Assembly (NCBI RefSeq): GCF_030758975.1
Contig: NZ_CP132359.1
Span: 2,388,781-2,452,780 of the forward strand
Direction of reading: 5' to 3'
Source: Bosea beijingensis
GTDB lineage: Bacteria; Pseudomonadota; Alphaproteobacteria; Rhizobiales; Beijerinckiaceae
DNA length: 64,000 nucleotides
How positions within the stretch are numbered: the stretch's first letter is position 1; each line of letters starts with the position of its first letter. Below are positions 37,409 to 47,228 of this stretch, one piece after another. Both the position numbers and the translations under genes were made by a program. Under the pieces are notes generated by a model. That model made no database searches. It had not been told where the DNA came from and saw only the letters and a list, made by a program, of their open reading frames with translations.

Positions 37409-37969
37409 ATGAATCTCTGGTTCCGCCTGATCTGGCTCCTGCTGACGACGCGCTTCCGGCCGCGGCTCGACCTGCCGCAGGACGCTTCCGTCCTGCCCTT
37501 CCGGGTCTGGTTTCACGATCTCGATACCAGCCTGCACATGAATAACGGGCGCTACTGGACGCTGATGGATCTCGGTCGGCTCGACCTGATGCTGCGCAGC
37601 GGGCTCTGGCGCGCGGTGCTGCGCCATCGCTGGCTGCCGGTGGTCAATGCCGGCACGATCCGCTTCCGCCGCGAGATGCGGCTGTTCCGCCCGTTCCGGG
37701 TCGAGACGAAAATCTTGTGCTGGAGCGACAATTGGCTGGTGATGCAGCACCGCATGCTGATGGCGGGCCGCGACGGCACCGAGATCGTCGCTGCCGTCGC
37801 GCTGGTCCGGGCTGCGCTCTACGACAAGAAGGCGCGCGCCTATGTCCCGGTCGCGCGCCTGCTCGGCGAGATCGGTGTGACCGCCGAAAGCCCGCAGCCT
37901 AGTCCGGAAGTCGCGGCCTTCCTCGCGTCCGAGGATGCGATGCGCACCGCCGCATCGACCGCGGCCTGA
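37409..37969 (+). CDS. Thioesterase family protein (hotdog fold, THEM6-like)
   Basis: A 186-residue acyl-CoA thioesterase-like protein. The hotdog signature WFHDLDTSLHMNNGRYWTLMD has the Asp/Asn-Gly pattern of 4-HBT-type enzymes. The N-terminal hydrophobic segment (LWFRLIWLLL) may associate with the membrane. It ends 4 bases before the stop of the convergent histidine kinase. The acyl substrate is unknown. Confidence 0.88.
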   Translation: MNLWFRLIWLLLTTRFRPRLDLPQDASVLPFRVWFHDLDTSLHMNNGRYWTLMDLGRLDLMLRSGLWRAVLRHRWLPVVNAGTIRFRREMRLFRPFRVETKILCWSDNWLVMQHRMLMAGRDGTEIVAAVALVRAALYDKKARAYVPVARLLGEIGVTAESPQPSPEVAAFLASEDAMRTAASTAA

Positions 37970-37972
37970 ACG

Positions 37973-40900
37973 CTACTCCGCCGCCAGCCGCGTCGCGCGC
38001 CATTGCGCTAGCAGCGCCCGCAAAGCCGCTGGCTTCAGCGGCTTGTTGAGCAGGTGGACGTCGAGGGCGTTCGCGGCTTCGCGCACATGCGGCGTCCGGT
38101 CGGCGGTGAGCAGGATCGCCGGCATCGGCGTGCGGGCGCGGGCTCGGAGCGCGCTGATCGCGGTCAGACCGTTGCCATGGTCGAGATGGTAGTCGGCGAT
38201 CAGCACATCGGCCTCACCCTTGGAGCCGACATGCGGGAGCGCCTCGTCCAGGCTGGCGGCGATGGTGACGCGGCAGCCCCAGCCTTCGAGCAGGCGCTTC
38301 ATGCCGTCGAGGATGGCGGGCTCGTTGTCGACGACCAGAAGCCGCATGCCGGCGAGTTGCCCGGCCGGTGCATTGCGCGGCGCAGCCGCCGTCGTCATCG
38401 CCGGCAGCGGCGCGGCGCGCGGCACCGAAATCGAGAAGCGCGTGCCGCGTCCGGGCGCTGAATCGAGCGTCAGCCCATGGTCGAGCGCCCGTGCGATTCG
38501 CTGCACGATCGAGAGCCCGAGCCCCAGGCCGCGCGCCACCTTGGCGCCTTGGTCCAGCCGCTGGAACTCGCGGAACACGGTCTTCTGCTTGCTCTGGGGA
38601 ATGCCGAGGCCGGTATCGATCACCTCGACCGCGACCTGGCCGCCGCGGCGCCGGCAGCCGATCAGCACCTTGCCGCTCGGCGTATACTTGATCGCGTTGG
38701 ATATCAGGTTCTGCAGCAGCCTGCGCAGCAGGCGCCGGTCGGAGCGCAGCGTCAGGCTGGTCGGCATGAACACCAGCTTCAGGCCCTTCTCCTGTGCGCT
38801 CGGCTCGAATTCGCGCTGGAGCTGGCGCATCAATTCGTCGAGCCGGAAAGAGGACAGTTCCGGCTTGAGCGCGCCGCCATCGAGCCGCGAAATCTCCAGC
38901 AGAGCGGTCAGGATTTCTTCGACGGCATCGAGCGAGGCGTCGATATTCTCCGCGAGTTCCGGCTGCCCGCCGCTGCGATCGCGCTCGACCAGCGAGGTCG
39001 CATAGAGCCGCGCGGCGTTGAGCGGCTGCAGGATGTCGTGGCTGGCGGCGGCGAGGAAGCGCGTCTTCGAGGCGTTGGCGGCCTCGGCCTCCGCCTTGGC
39101 GCGCTGCAGTTCGGCATTGACGTGGAGCAGTTCCTCGGTGCGCTCGGCGACGCGGCGTTCGAGGCCCTCGTTCGCGCGTTCGAGCTCTTCCTCGCCGGCG
39201 ACGGTCTCGGTGATGTCGGTATAGGTCGTGACGAAGCCGCCATCGGGCAGCGCGTTGGTGCGGACCTCGATGACCTTCTTCGAGGGATAGAGCTTGAGGC
39301 GGACGGGCTCGCGATCGTTGATGAAGCTCTCCAGCCGCGCCGCCATCAATTCGTCGCGCGCGCCCGTGCCATAGGCGCCGCGCGCCGCGTTGTAGCGCAC
39401 GATCTCGTCGAGACCCGTGCCGAACCGGACCAGCGAGGCCGGCAGGTCGTAGAGCTGGATAAAGGCCTGGTTCCAGGCGAGCAGGCGCAGGTCGCGGTCG
39501 AGCACGGTGATGCCCTGGCCGGCATGGTCGAGCCCGTGCTGGAGGATGTCGCGGTTGTACTGGAGCGCGGCGGAGGCATCGTCGAGCAGCTTGAAGGCGG
39601 CCTCGGTCGAGAGGTTGCGTCGCTTCAGGAGCAGCGACAGCACGAGGCGCGAGGAGGCAGCGCCGATCGCCGAGGAGAGCAGGTGCTCGCCGAAGCGCAG
39701 CAGATGGATATCGGCCTGACGCCCGTTCTCCGAAGCCTCGCCACGGCTGCTGTTGAAACCCTCGAAGGCGCGCTGGGTGCGTTCCGCGCCGAGATAGCGC
39801 GCGATCGTCGATTGCAGCTCGCCCTCGGTGATGGTCGTGCGCCAGAGCGAAAAGGATTGCGCCATCGTCGCCGGCTGGGACTCGACGAAGGCGTTGGCCT
39901 GCAGCCGCTCCATCGCATTGGCGGGCCGGAGCAGGGAGAAGCCGATATAGGCGAGGACGTTGAAGCCCAGGCTCCAGAACACGCCATGCGGCAATGCGGG
40001 CCATTCGAGGCCGAACAGCGCCTCCGGCTTGAAGATGCCGGCGCCGAACGGGCCATGGGCCACCACTTCGCTCCACCAGCCGCCGGGCAGGGCCAGGCTC
40101 GGCATCAGCAGCGTATAGGCCCAGACCAGCGTCCCGACCGTCAGCCCGGCGGCAGCGCCCAGCGCGGTGCCGCGCCGCCACAGCAGGCCGCCGAAGAAGG
40201 CCGGCGCGATCTGCGCAGTGGCGGCGAAGGAAAGCAGGCCGATGGAGACCAGCGCCGCTTCGCCGGAGGCGCGGTAGTAGAGATAGCCGAGCAGGATCAC
40301 GACGAAGATGCTCAGCCGCCGGATGATCACCACCTGCGAGCCGAGGTCGCCGCCGAGATTGCTGTTGCCGGCGCTGCGTCTGCCGAACAACCGGACCGCT
40401 CGCCCCGGATCGCTCAGGCCCCGCCGGCCGCGCAGCAGCAGCGGCATCACGAGATGGTTGGAGATCATGATCGCGAGCGCGACGGAGGCGACGATCACCA
40501 TCGCGGTCGCCGCCGAGAGGCCGCCGACGAAGACGAGCAGCGCGATCATCCCGGCCTCGCGCTGCAAGGGCAGCAGCAGCACGGTCATGTCGCGGTCGAC
40601 GCCGCTGCCGGGGATCAGGATTTCGCCGGCTGCCGCCAGCGGCAATACGAACAGGTTGATCAGCACGAGATAGAGCGGGAACATCCAGGCTGCACGGCGC
40701 ACGTCGCGAACGTCGCGGTTCTCGACGATTGTCATGTGGAACTGCCGGGCCAGCAGCAGCGCTGCACAGCTCGACAGGAGGGTCAGCGTCAGGAAATTCG
40801 GCCAGCTCGAGGTGCGCTCCCAGATCGGCAGGGCGGCGCCTGCGGGGTTCGCCGCCTGCGCCAGCAGGTCGCCGGGACCGCCGAACAGCCCGTAGACGAT

Positions 40901-41545
40901 GAAGAAGCCGAGCACGAGGAAGGCGACGAGCTTGATCAGCGATTCGACTGCGATCGCCAGCACAAGCCCGTCCTGGTGCTCGGTCGCGTCGATATGGCGG
41001 GTGCCGAAGGCGCAGGCGAAGCCGGCGAGCACGATCGCGACGAGGAAGGGCAGGTCGCTCAGCACCGGCACGTCCGGTGTGGGCGGATGGCCGCCTGTCG
41101 CCGCGAGGAAGACCGAGAGCGAGTTGGCGACGGCCTTGAGCTGTAGCGAGATGTAGGGCAGCGCCCCGATCACCGCGACGAGGCAGACCAGCGCCGCGAC
41201 GCGCTCGCTCTTGCCGTAGCGGGCGCCGACGAAATCGGCGATCGAGGTGATGTTCTGCGATTTGGCGATGCCGACGATGCGGGCGACGAAACGATGGCCG
41301 AGCCCGATGACCAGGATCGGCCCGACATAGATGCCGAGGAAGTCGAAGCCGGCGCGATTGGCGAAGCCGACCGAGCCGTAGAAGGTCCAGGAGGTGCAGT
41401 AGACGCCGAGCGCCAGCGCATAGACCGTCGTCCGCGCCCTGCCGGTCATCAGCTTGCGGCCGGAGGTGTCGGCCATATGCGCGACGGCGAAGAGCCCGCA
41501 GAGATAGGCGAGCGCGACCAGCACCACGGACCAGGCGGGGATCAT
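37973..41545 (-). CDS. SLC5/SSS transporter-fused hybrid sensor histidine kinase with PAS and REC domains (CbrA/NahK-like)
   Basis: A 1190-residue inner-membrane sensor. The N-terminal ~520 residues are a sodium:solute symporter-like (SLC5) domain of ~13 helices. A linker leads to a PAS domain at about 665-780, with VLDRDLRLLAWNQAFIQLYD. A coiled coil with ERRVAERTEELLHV follows at ~785-830, then HisKA with phospho-acceptor His ~833 in AASHDILQPL, and HATPase at ~940-1055 with NAIKYTPSG and GLGLGLSIV. The C-terminal REC domain (about 1070-1185) has phospho-acceptor Asp ~1118 in ADYHLDHG and Lys in LLNKPLKP. No separate DNA-binding response regulator is adjacent, so the output partner is elsewhere. 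The signal may be a transported nutrient (inference from CbrA). Confidence 0.94.
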   Translation of the reverse strand: MIPAWSVVLVALAYLCGLFAVAHMADTSGRKLMTGRARTTVYALALGVYCTSWTFYGSVGFANRAGFDFLGIYVGPILVIGLGHRFVARIVGIAKSQNITSIADFVGARYGKSERVAALVCLVAVIGALPYISLQLKAVANSLSVFLAATGGHPPTPDVPVLSDLPFLVAIVLAGFACAFGTRHIDATEHQDGLVLAIAVESLIKLVAFLVLGFFIVYGLFGGPGDLLAQAANPAGAALPIWERTSSWPNFLTLTLLSSCAALLLARQFHMTIVENRDVRDVRRAAWMFPLYLVLINLFVLPLAAAGEILIPGSGVDRDMTVLLLPLQREAGMIALLVFVGGLSAATAMVIVASVALAIMISNHLVMPLLLRGRRGLSDPGRAVRLFGRRSAGNSNLGGDLGSQVVIIRRLSIFVVILLGYLYYRASGEAALVSIGLLSFAATAQIAPAFFGGLLWRRGTALGAAAGLTVGTLVWAYTLLMPSLALPGGWWSEVVAHGPFGAGIFKPEALFGLEWPALPHGVFWSLGFNVLAYIGFSLLRPANAMERLQANAFVESQPATMAQSFSLWRTTITEGELQSTIARYLGAERTQRAFEGFNSSRGEASENGRQADIHLLRFGEHLLSSAIGAASSRLVLSLLLKRRNLSTEAAFKLLDDASAALQYNRDILQHGLDHAGQGITVLDRDLRLLAWNQAFIQLYDLPASLVRFGTGLDEIVRYNAARGAYGTGARDELMAARLESFINDREPVRLKLYPSKKVIEVRTNALPDGGFVTTYTDITETVAGEEELERANEGLERRVAERTEELLHVNAELQRAKAEAEAANASKTRFLAAASHDILQPLNAARLYATSLVERDRSGGQPELAENIDASLDAVEEILTALLEISRLDGGALKPELSSFRLDELMRQLQREFEPSAQEKGLKLVFMPTSLTLRSDRRLLRRLLQNLISNAIKYTPSGKVLIGCRRRGGQVAVEVIDTGLGIPQSKQKTVFREFQRLDQGAKVARGLGLGLSIVQRIARALDHGLTLDSAPGRGTRFSISVPRAAPLPAMTTAAAPRNAPAGQLAGMRLLVVDNEPAILDGMKRLLEGWGCRVTIAASLDEALPHVGSKGEADVLIADYHLDHGNGLTAISALRARARTPMPAILLTADRTPHVREAANALDVHLLNKPLKPAALRALLAQWRATRLAAE

Positions 41546-41816
41546 GCCGCCCTCGCGGATGCCGTATGGCTAGGGAGCCGAGGTGCTGGCGTCATGGTCT
41601 TCCGCTTCGGGATTTGCCGCAGAGTATCGGACGGCCCGTCGGCTCGCCATAGGCCATTGGCGCAAGCCTGCGCGCCGATTCATCCCCAACTCTTTGCATT
41701 CCACCTGCCGTAGGACCGGCTTTGGCGCGTTTTCGGGCTTTTCCTGCTCTGTCTGGCTGGTCTAGCGTCCGGCTCAGGCTGTTGGGGTAGCCTTGCCGAT
41801 TCTCAAGGGGTGCAGC
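41546..41816. other. Intergenic region between sensor kinase and mscL
   Basis: 270 bases separate the divergent kinase and mscL starts. No ORF, RNA or repeat is recognised; two TTTT-containing tracts occur (41723-41755) upstream of mscL. Promoters for both genes must be here but no clear boxes are seen. Confidence 0.35.
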
Positions 41817-42236
41817 ATGTTGGAAGAATTCAAGAAATTCGCTCTCAAGGGCAATGTCGTAGACCTCGCCATCGGCGTCATCATCGGCGCTGCCTTCAGC
41901 AAGATCGTCGACTCCCTCGTCGCCGACATCATCATGCCGTTCATCGGCGCGCTCGGCGGTGTCGATTTCTCGAACTACTTCATCGGCCTCAACAGCGCCG
42001 TGAACTCGCCGATCCTTTCGGAAGCCAAGAAGCAGGGCGCGGTCCTCGCCTATGGCAACTTCGTCACGGTGGGCATCAACTTCCTGATCATCGCCTTCGT
42101 CCTCTTCATGGTGGTCAAGGGCATCAACAAGCTCCAGAAGAAGGAGGCGCCGAAGGAAGCGGCTCCCGCTCCCAAGGCGGAAGATGTCGTCCTGCTCGGC
42201 GAAATCCGCGACCTGCTCAAGCAGAAGCAGGCCTGA
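41817..42236 (+). CDS. mscL: Large-conductance mechanosensitive channel
   Basis: A 139-residue homopentameric channel that opens under membrane tension as an osmotic safety valve. [27 protein letters not shown] (N-terminal helix and TM1, contiguous) is diagnostic, and TM2 is at about 75-98 ([21 protein letters not shown] region). The cytoplasmic helix has an Ala/Pro/Lys linker ([11 protein letters not shown]) and [17 protein letters not shown] before ATG 41817 sets the start; an in-frame upstream ATG at 41793 is rejected. Confidence 0.97.
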   Translation: MLEEFKKFALKGNVVDLAIGVIIGAAFSKIVDSLVADIIMPFIGALGGVDFSNYFIGLNSAVNSPILSEAKKQGAVLAYGNFVTVGINFLIIAFVLFMVVKGINKLQKKEAPKEAAPAPKAEDVVLLGEIRDLLKQKQA

Positions 42237-42249
42237 TCCCGCTTCCCGC

Positions 42250-42273
42250 GCGGCCGTGATTCATCACGGCCGC
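42250..42273 (+). terminator. Stem-loop terminator-like structure after mscL
   Basis: A perfect 10-bp stem (GCGGCCGTGA with TCACGGCCGC) and loop TTCA, 13 bases after the mscL stop. There is no U-run, so it may act with Rho or as an mRNA 3' stabiliser. Confidence 0.5.
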
Positions 42274-42358
42274 CGATCGACCCGATCTCGCGATTTCATG
42301 CCTCGCCGCGCCGCGATCGGCTAAAGGTGGGAGACTGATTTTCGCGAGGCCGAACCCG

Positions 42359-43552
42359 ATGAACAGCGCCATCCTGCCGGGCAGCACACTGCTTGCCGAG
42401 CTTCGCCCCGAAGCGCGGAATGCGCCGGAAAGCGGCATCGTCGAGGTGGTCAATCATGGCCGCGTGAAGCCTGGCCTGATCCCGCTCTGGGTCGGCGAGG
42501 GCGATCTCCCGACCCCCGCCTTCATCGCCGATGCAGCAGCGCGTTCGCTCGCGGCCGGCGAGACCTTCTACACCTGGCAGCGCGGCATCCCGGAACTGCG
42601 CGAGGCGCTCGCCCGCTATCACCAGCGTCTCTATGGCCGCGCCTTCTCGCCCGAGAGCTTCTATGTCACCGGCTCCGGCATGCAGTCAGTCCAGATCGCT
42701 GTGCGGATGATCGCGGGGCCCGGCGACGAAATCCTGATCCCGACCCCCGCCTGGCCGAATTTCGGCGCTGCCGTGGGCGTCAGCGGCGCCGCGACCGTCT
42801 GCGTACCCATGGATTACGCGCAGGGCCGTTTCACCCTCGATCTCGACCGGCTCGCCAGGGCGATCACGCCGCGCACCCGCGGCATCCTGGTGAATTCGCC
42901 GTCGAACCCCACTGGCTGGACCGCGACCAGGGCCGAGCAGGAGGCATTGCTCGCGCTCTCGCGCAAGCATGGCATCTGGATCGTCGCCGACGAGATCTAT
43001 GGCCGCTTCATCTATGACGGCTCGGAGCGCGCGCCCTCCTTCCACGACATCATGGAGGGAGAGGACCGCGTCATCTTCGTCCAGACCTTCTCGAAAAACT
43101 GGGCGATGACCGGCTGGCGCATCGGCTGGATCGAGGTTCCCGTCGCCTTCGGGCAGATCGTCGAGAACCTGATCCAGTACTCGACCTCCGGCTCGCCGGT
43201 CTTCGTGCAGCGTGGCGCCATCGCCGCCCTCGACGAAGGCGAGGGCTTCGTTGCCGAGCAGATCGCACGCGCCAATGAGGGCCGTCGGATCGTGTTCGAG
43301 GGGCTGAAGGCGACGAACCGCGTCACGCTCTCGGCGCCGGTCGGGGCGTTCTATCAGTTCTTCTCGGTCGACGGCCGCGAGGATTCGCGCCAGCTCGCGA
43401 TCGATCTGGTCGACAGCGCCAATGTCGGCCTCGCCCCCGGTACCGCCTTCGGTCCCGGCGGCGAGACAGGGCTTCGCCTGTGCTTTGCTCGCAAGTCCAG
43501 CGATCTGGTCGAGGCCGTCGCGCGCCTGCAGAAGGCCCTGGCCGCGGCCTGA
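42359..43552 (+). CDS. Pyridoxal-phosphate-dependent aminotransferase (class I/II)
   Basis: A 397-residue fold-type I aminotransferase. The PLP lysine is Lys246 in TFSKNWAMTGWRIGW, with NSPSNPTG (conserved Asn), the Asp/Tyr of ADEIYGRF, and the C-terminal LRLCFA Arg for substrate carboxylate binding. Aspartate/aromatic/alanine-type specificity cannot be decided. It is followed by a stem-loop. Confidence 0.93.
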   Translation: MNSAILPGSTLLAELRPEARNAPESGIVEVVNHGRVKPGLIPLWVGEGDLPTPAFIADAAARSLAAGETFYTWQRGIPELREALARYHQRLYGRAFSPESFYVTGSGMQSVQIAVRMIAGPGDEILIPTPAWPNFGAAVGVSGAATVCVPMDYAQGRFTLDLDRLARAITPRTRGILVNSPSNPTGWTATRAEQEALLALSRKHGIWIVADEIYGRFIYDGSERAPSFHDIMEGEDRVIFVQTFSKNWAMTGWRIGWIEVPVAFGQIVENLIQYSTSGSPVFVQRGAIAALDEGEGFVAEQIARANEGRRIVFEGLKATNRVTLSAPVGAFYQFFSVDGREDSRQLAIDLVDSANVGLAPGTAFGPGGETGLRLCFARKSSDLVEAVARLQKALAAA

Positions 43553-43561
43553 GGCCAAGGC

Positions 43562-43580
43562 GGGCGGCGCAACGCCGCCC
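43562..43580 (+). terminator. Stem-loop after aminotransferase gene
   Basis: A perfect 8-bp GC stem (GGGCGGCG/CGCCGCCC) with loop CAA, 10 bases beyond the stop. No U-run follows. Confidence 0.45.
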
Positions 43581-43671
43581 TGCGCCCGGCGGGCAGCAGG
43601 TCGGTTGACCCGCTGCTACGGCATCGCCATGAACGCCCGGCGCCGCCTGTTTCCGGCGCTGCGGGAACGCG

Positions 43672-44733
43672 ATGAAACCGTTCGGCTACCCCACGAATCG
43701 GCTGGTCATCTTCTGGCGGGAAATTCTGGTCATCGCGCTGGCGGCTGTCGGAGGCGGGGCCTTCGCCCTGCTCGGGATGCCCGCCGCCTGGCTCTCCGGC
43801 TCGATGCTGATCAGCGCGGTCGTCGCTCTGATCCGCCCGCTGCCGAACCTGCGCCGGCCCTGGTTCGATTCCACCATGGTCCTGTCCGGTGCGATCCTCG
43901 GCTCGGCGGCGACGCCCGAGGCGCTGGCCGCGGCGGCGCGCTATCCCGGCTCGCTCGTCATCCTTCTCGTCGGCGTCGCCGCGATCATGCTCGCGACCGG
44001 CGCCTATCTGCGCCATGTCGCGCGCTGGCCCTGGATCGATGCCCTGCTCGCCGCGGCGCCTGGCGCCTTGTCGACCGTGCTCGCGGTCGCGCAGGCGAAG
44101 GGCGCCAATATCGGCCGGATCTCGGTCGTCCAGCTTTTCCGACTGCTGGTGCTGGTCGCACTCCTGCCCAGCGTGATGCAATTGAGCGGCGCCGCCACCG
44201 GCATGCCGGTGGCGGCCGTTCAAGAGGTCGATGCGGGCACCATGTTCGGCGTCACGATGGCCGGACTGGCGTTGGGCCTTTTCTTCGAACGGATCGGCCT
44301 CTCCGCGCCATTGATGTTCGGCGCGACTTTCGCCAGCGCGGCCCTGCATGGCAGCGGCCTCGTCGAGGGTGCGCTGCCGATGCCGATCCAGATCGCCGTG
44401 CAGGTCCTGCTCGGCACCACCATGGGCGGGCGCATCGCTCATATCCCGCGCAACGAGCTGAAGGGCCTGTTCCCGCTTGCCATCGGCGGCTTCGCCGTCT
44501 CGATTGCGGTCGCCTTCCTCTTCGCCTGGCCAGCCGCCTGGCTCGCCGGCGTGTCCTATGCCAGCGGCATGGCGGCCTTCGCGCCGGGCGGCCTCGAGGC
44601 CATGGCGATGCTCGCCTTCGCGATGGGGCTGGATACGCTCTATGTCGGCGCGCATCATCTCGTGCGCTTCGTCGTCATCGGTCTGGCGATGCCGCTCGTC
44701 CTCAGCCGCATGAAGAACGCGCCGCCACGCTGA
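43672..44733 (+). CDS. AbrB-family membrane protein (AbrB duplication, PF05145-like)
   Basis: A 353-residue protein with about 9-10 membrane helices in two duplicated halves. Each half begins with a GMPAAWLSG(S)M-like motif: first half GMPAAWLSGSML, second half GISYA/GVSYASGMAAFAPGG-type. Despite the name AbrB/putative ammonia monooxygenase, members are membrane proteins of unproven function, perhaps transport. A ~90-base untranslated stretch separates it from the upstream stem-loop. Confidence 0.87.
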   Translation: MKPFGYPTNRLVIFWREILVIALAAVGGGAFALLGMPAAWLSGSMLISAVVALIRPLPNLRRPWFDSTMVLSGAILGSAATPEALAAAARYPGSLVILLVGVAAIMLATGAYLRHVARWPWIDALLAAAPGALSTVLAVAQAKGANIGRISVVQLFRLLVLVALLPSVMQLSGAATGMPVAAVQEVDAGTMFGVTMAGLALGLFFERIGLSAPLMFGATFASAALHGSGLVEGALPMPIQIAVQVLLGTTMGGRIAHIPRNELKGLFPLAIGGFAVSIAVAFLFAWPAAWLAGVSYASGMAAFAPGGLEAMAMLAFAMGLDTLYVGAHHLVRFVVIGLAMPLVLSRMKNAPPR

Positions 44734-44868
44734 CCATCCCGCGCGGTTAAACTTAACGGTCCATTATAGTCCGGGTCTTTGATTGCGGCTTTTCCGCAAA
44801 TCCGGATTCATTCGCTCCTGCTACGGACCTAGGCGTCGACAGAGGTCGATGGCAGCGGAGCGAGCGCC

Positions 44869-46224
44869 ATGAATATCGCCGTGCAGGCGCCGACCGTCTG
44901 GCGCCGCCTCGCCAAGCCTGTCGCGGTCATCGGCGCGGGCATTGCCGGCTTGACCGCAGCTTACGATCTGGAGCGGCGCGGCATTCACGCGATGGTCTTC
45001 GAAAGCGGCCGAGCCGTCGGCGGCATGGCCTCCTCCTTCAAGGACGCCGAAGGCTACACCTACGATTTCGGCGCCCATTTCGTCAGCAACCGCCTGGCCG
45101 ATGCGATGGGGGCGAGCGGGGTCTCGCGCACCGTCCGCCATTACGGCGAGGCGGTCGCGCTGGGCGGCAAGAGCTACAGCTATCCCTTCGGCCTCGCGCT
45201 CTCGCCCCGCTACGCGGCGAGCGCCGTCTCGGCCCGCCTCAATCCCCGGCCAGCCGAGAACGCGGCCGACTGGTTTCGCAATGCCTATGGCGAGGCACTC
45301 GCCGAGGATGTCGCGATTCCGCTCGCCGAGGCCTGGTCGGGTGCGCCGGCCGATCAGCTCTCGCCCGCCGTTGGCAACAAGCTCGCCGCCGGCGTCATGA
45401 AGACTTTCCTCCTGAAGGCGGCTTCGCGCCTGTCGGGCAGGGCGGTCTGCAACGGCTATTCGCACGAGATGCCGGAGAGCCCGCGCGTCTACCATGTCTA
45501 TCCCGAAGGCGGCGTTGCCAAGCTGCTGGAGCCGACGGTCGCCCGTCTCAGCGACAGCATCACGCTCGAATCGAAGGTCGAGCGCGTCTATGTCGAAAAC
45601 GGCAAGGTCGCGGCGGTGAAGGTCAATGGCCGCGAGATCGCCGTCTCAGCGGTGATCAGCACGGCGCCGGTCCATGTCCTGCCGAAGCTGGTCGAAGGCA
45701 CCGATGCACTCGATGAACTCGGCGGCTTCCGCTACCGCCCGATGATCTTCGTCAACCTGCGCTTCGAGGGCCGCAACCTCCTGCCCGACACGATGCTCTG
45801 GGTGCCGGATCGCTCGCAGCCCTTCTTCCGCATCACCGAGGCGCCGTTCTCCATGCCCTGGCTCGCGCCGGAAGGGCGCACGCAACTGACCTTCGACATC
45901 GGCTGCGAGGTCGGCGATGCCTGGTGGACGATGTCGGACGATAAGCTGGCAGAGGCCTGCCTCGACGGTCTCTGCCGCATCTATCCGCATCTGCGCGAGC
46001 GCTATATCGGCGCCGGCGGCATGCTGAAAACGCCCTTCGCCTATCCCGTTTATCTCTCGCGCTATGAGCAGCGCCGCCAGGATTTCGTCGAGAGCACCGG
46101 CGTCCACGGCCTCTACAGCATCGGCCGCAACGGCGAATTCGCCCATCTCCTGATGGAGGACATCTACTGGCGTACGCGGAAGCGTATGAGCGATGTCGCC
46201 AGCTATGTCGGGCAGGATGTCTGA
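44869..46224 (+). CDS. FAD-dependent oxidoreductase (amine oxidase/protoporphyrinogen oxidase-like)
   Basis: A 451-residue flavoprotein. The Rossmann dinucleotide motif near the N-terminus is VAVIGAGIAGLTAAYDLERRG, followed by ESGRAVGGMASSF (FAD-ribose and second glycine motif). The C-terminal GRNGEFAHLLMEDI corresponds to the FAD-closing segment. It resembles HemY/UDP-galactopyranose mutase-like and carotenoid desaturase-like proteins; the substrate is unknown. The N-terminal ~15 residues (NIAVQAPTVWRRLAK) precede the fold. GGAG is 10 bases upstream of ATG 44869. It is convergent with the SMP-30 gene. Confidence 0.87.
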   Translation: MNIAVQAPTVWRRLAKPVAVIGAGIAGLTAAYDLERRGIHAMVFESGRAVGGMASSFKDAEGYTYDFGAHFVSNRLADAMGASGVSRTVRHYGEAVALGGKSYSYPFGLALSPRYAASAVSARLNPRPAENAADWFRNAYGEALAEDVAIPLAEAWSGAPADQLSPAVGNKLAAGVMKTFLLKAASRLSGRAVCNGYSHEMPESPRVYHVYPEGGVAKLLEPTVARLSDSITLESKVERVYVENGKVAAVKVNGREIAVSAVISTAPVHVLPKLVEGTDALDELGGFRYRPMIFVNLRFEGRNLLPDTMLWVPDRSQPFFRITEAPFSMPWLAPEGRTQLTFDIGCEVGDAWWTMSDDKLAEACLDGLCRIYPHLRERYIGAGGMLKTPFAYPVYLSRYEQRRQDFVESTGVHGLYSIGRNGEFAHLLMEDIYWRTRKRMSDVASYVGQDV

Positions 46225-46233
46225 CGCGGCATC

Positions 46234-47169
46234 CTAGGCCGGCCGCACCGCTCCGTTCGTGTGCGTCATCACGGAGTAAAGCGAGGTCGTGCCGCAGATG
46301 AACAGGCGGTTGAGCTTCGGTCCGCCCCAGCAGACATTCGCGGTGATCTCCGGAATATGGACCTTGCCGATCAGCGTGCCGTCCGGGTGGTAGATGTGGA
46401 CGCCGTCGGCGGCGCTGGTCCAGATCCGGCCCTCGATATCGAGGCGGAAGCCGTCGAACAGCCCGTTCGTGCAGGTGGCGAAGACCCTCGAGGCACCGAG
46501 CGTCTCGCCATCGGCCTCGACGGTGACGGCCCGGATATGCCGCGGCCCGTTCTCGGGATCATGGCTTCCGCCGGTATCGGCAATGTAGAGGATGCTCTCG
46601 TCCGGCGAGAAGGCGAGGCCGTTGGGCTTGACGAAATCATCGGCGACGACGGCGATCTCGCCGGTCCGTCCATCGATCCGGTAGACATGGCAGGCGCCGA
46701 TCTCGCTGGGCGACTTGTCGCCCTCGTAGTCGCTGAGGATGCCGTAATCGGGATCGGTGAACCAGATCGAGCCATCCGACTTCACCACGGCGTCGTTGGG
46801 CGAGTTCAGGCGCCTGCCGCCGAAGTGGCTGGCGAGCACGGTGATCGAGCCGTCATGCTCGGTGCGCGTCACTTGCCGCCCGCCATGCTCGCAGGTGATC
46901 AGCCGGCCTTGCGCATCGACCGTGTTGCCGTTGGAGTTGCGCGCCGGCTGGCGAAAGGTGCCGACCTGGCCGCTCAGCGCGTCGTAACGCAGCATGCGGT
47001 CGTTCGGGATATCCGACCAGATCAGCGTGTTATGGGCCGGGAACCAGGCCGGCCCCTCGGACCAGCGCGCGCCGGTCCAGAGCCGCTCGACCCGCGCTGA
47101 GCCTGGAACGACGCGATGGAAACGCGGATCGAGGACCGAAACCCCCGTACCTTCGAGCTGACCGAACAT
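46234..47169 (-). CDS. SMP-30/gluconolactonase/LRE family protein
   Basis: A 311-residue six-bladed beta-propeller lactonase. SEGPAWFP (metal-binding Glu), NSNGNTVDAQG, SPNDAVVKSDGSIWFTDP (Asn/Asp), and FSPDESILYIADTG with a Ca-binding Asp mark the family. It probably hydrolyses an aldonolactone. It lies 59 bases downstream of the LysR gene on the same strand, so possibly co-expressed with it. Confidence 0.92.
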   Translation of the reverse strand: MFGQLEGTGVSVLDPRFHRVVPGSARVERLWTGARWSEGPAWFPAHNTLIWSDIPNDRMLRYDALSGQVGTFRQPARNSNGNTVDAQGRLITCEHGGRQVTRTEHDGSITVLASHFGGRRLNSPNDAVVKSDGSIWFTDPDYGILSDYEGDKSPSEIGACHVYRIDGRTGEIAVVADDFVKPNGLAFSPDESILYIADTGGSHDPENGPRHIRAVTVEADGETLGASRVFATCTNGLFDGFRLDIEGRIWTSAADGVHIYHPDGTLIGKVHIPEITANVCWGGPKLNRLFICGTTSLYSVMTHTNGAVRPA

Positions 47170-47228
47170 GCAAACCTCCCAGAAGCCTCAGGTGAAGCAT
47201 CTCCGCCGGCAGCGCGTGCGGCAATGCC

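Noticed and set aside
38477..41146. 889-codon plus-strand frame opposite the histidine kinase
   Set aside because: Shadow of the kinase gene: biased to Arg/Gln/Glu/Asp, no recognisable fold.
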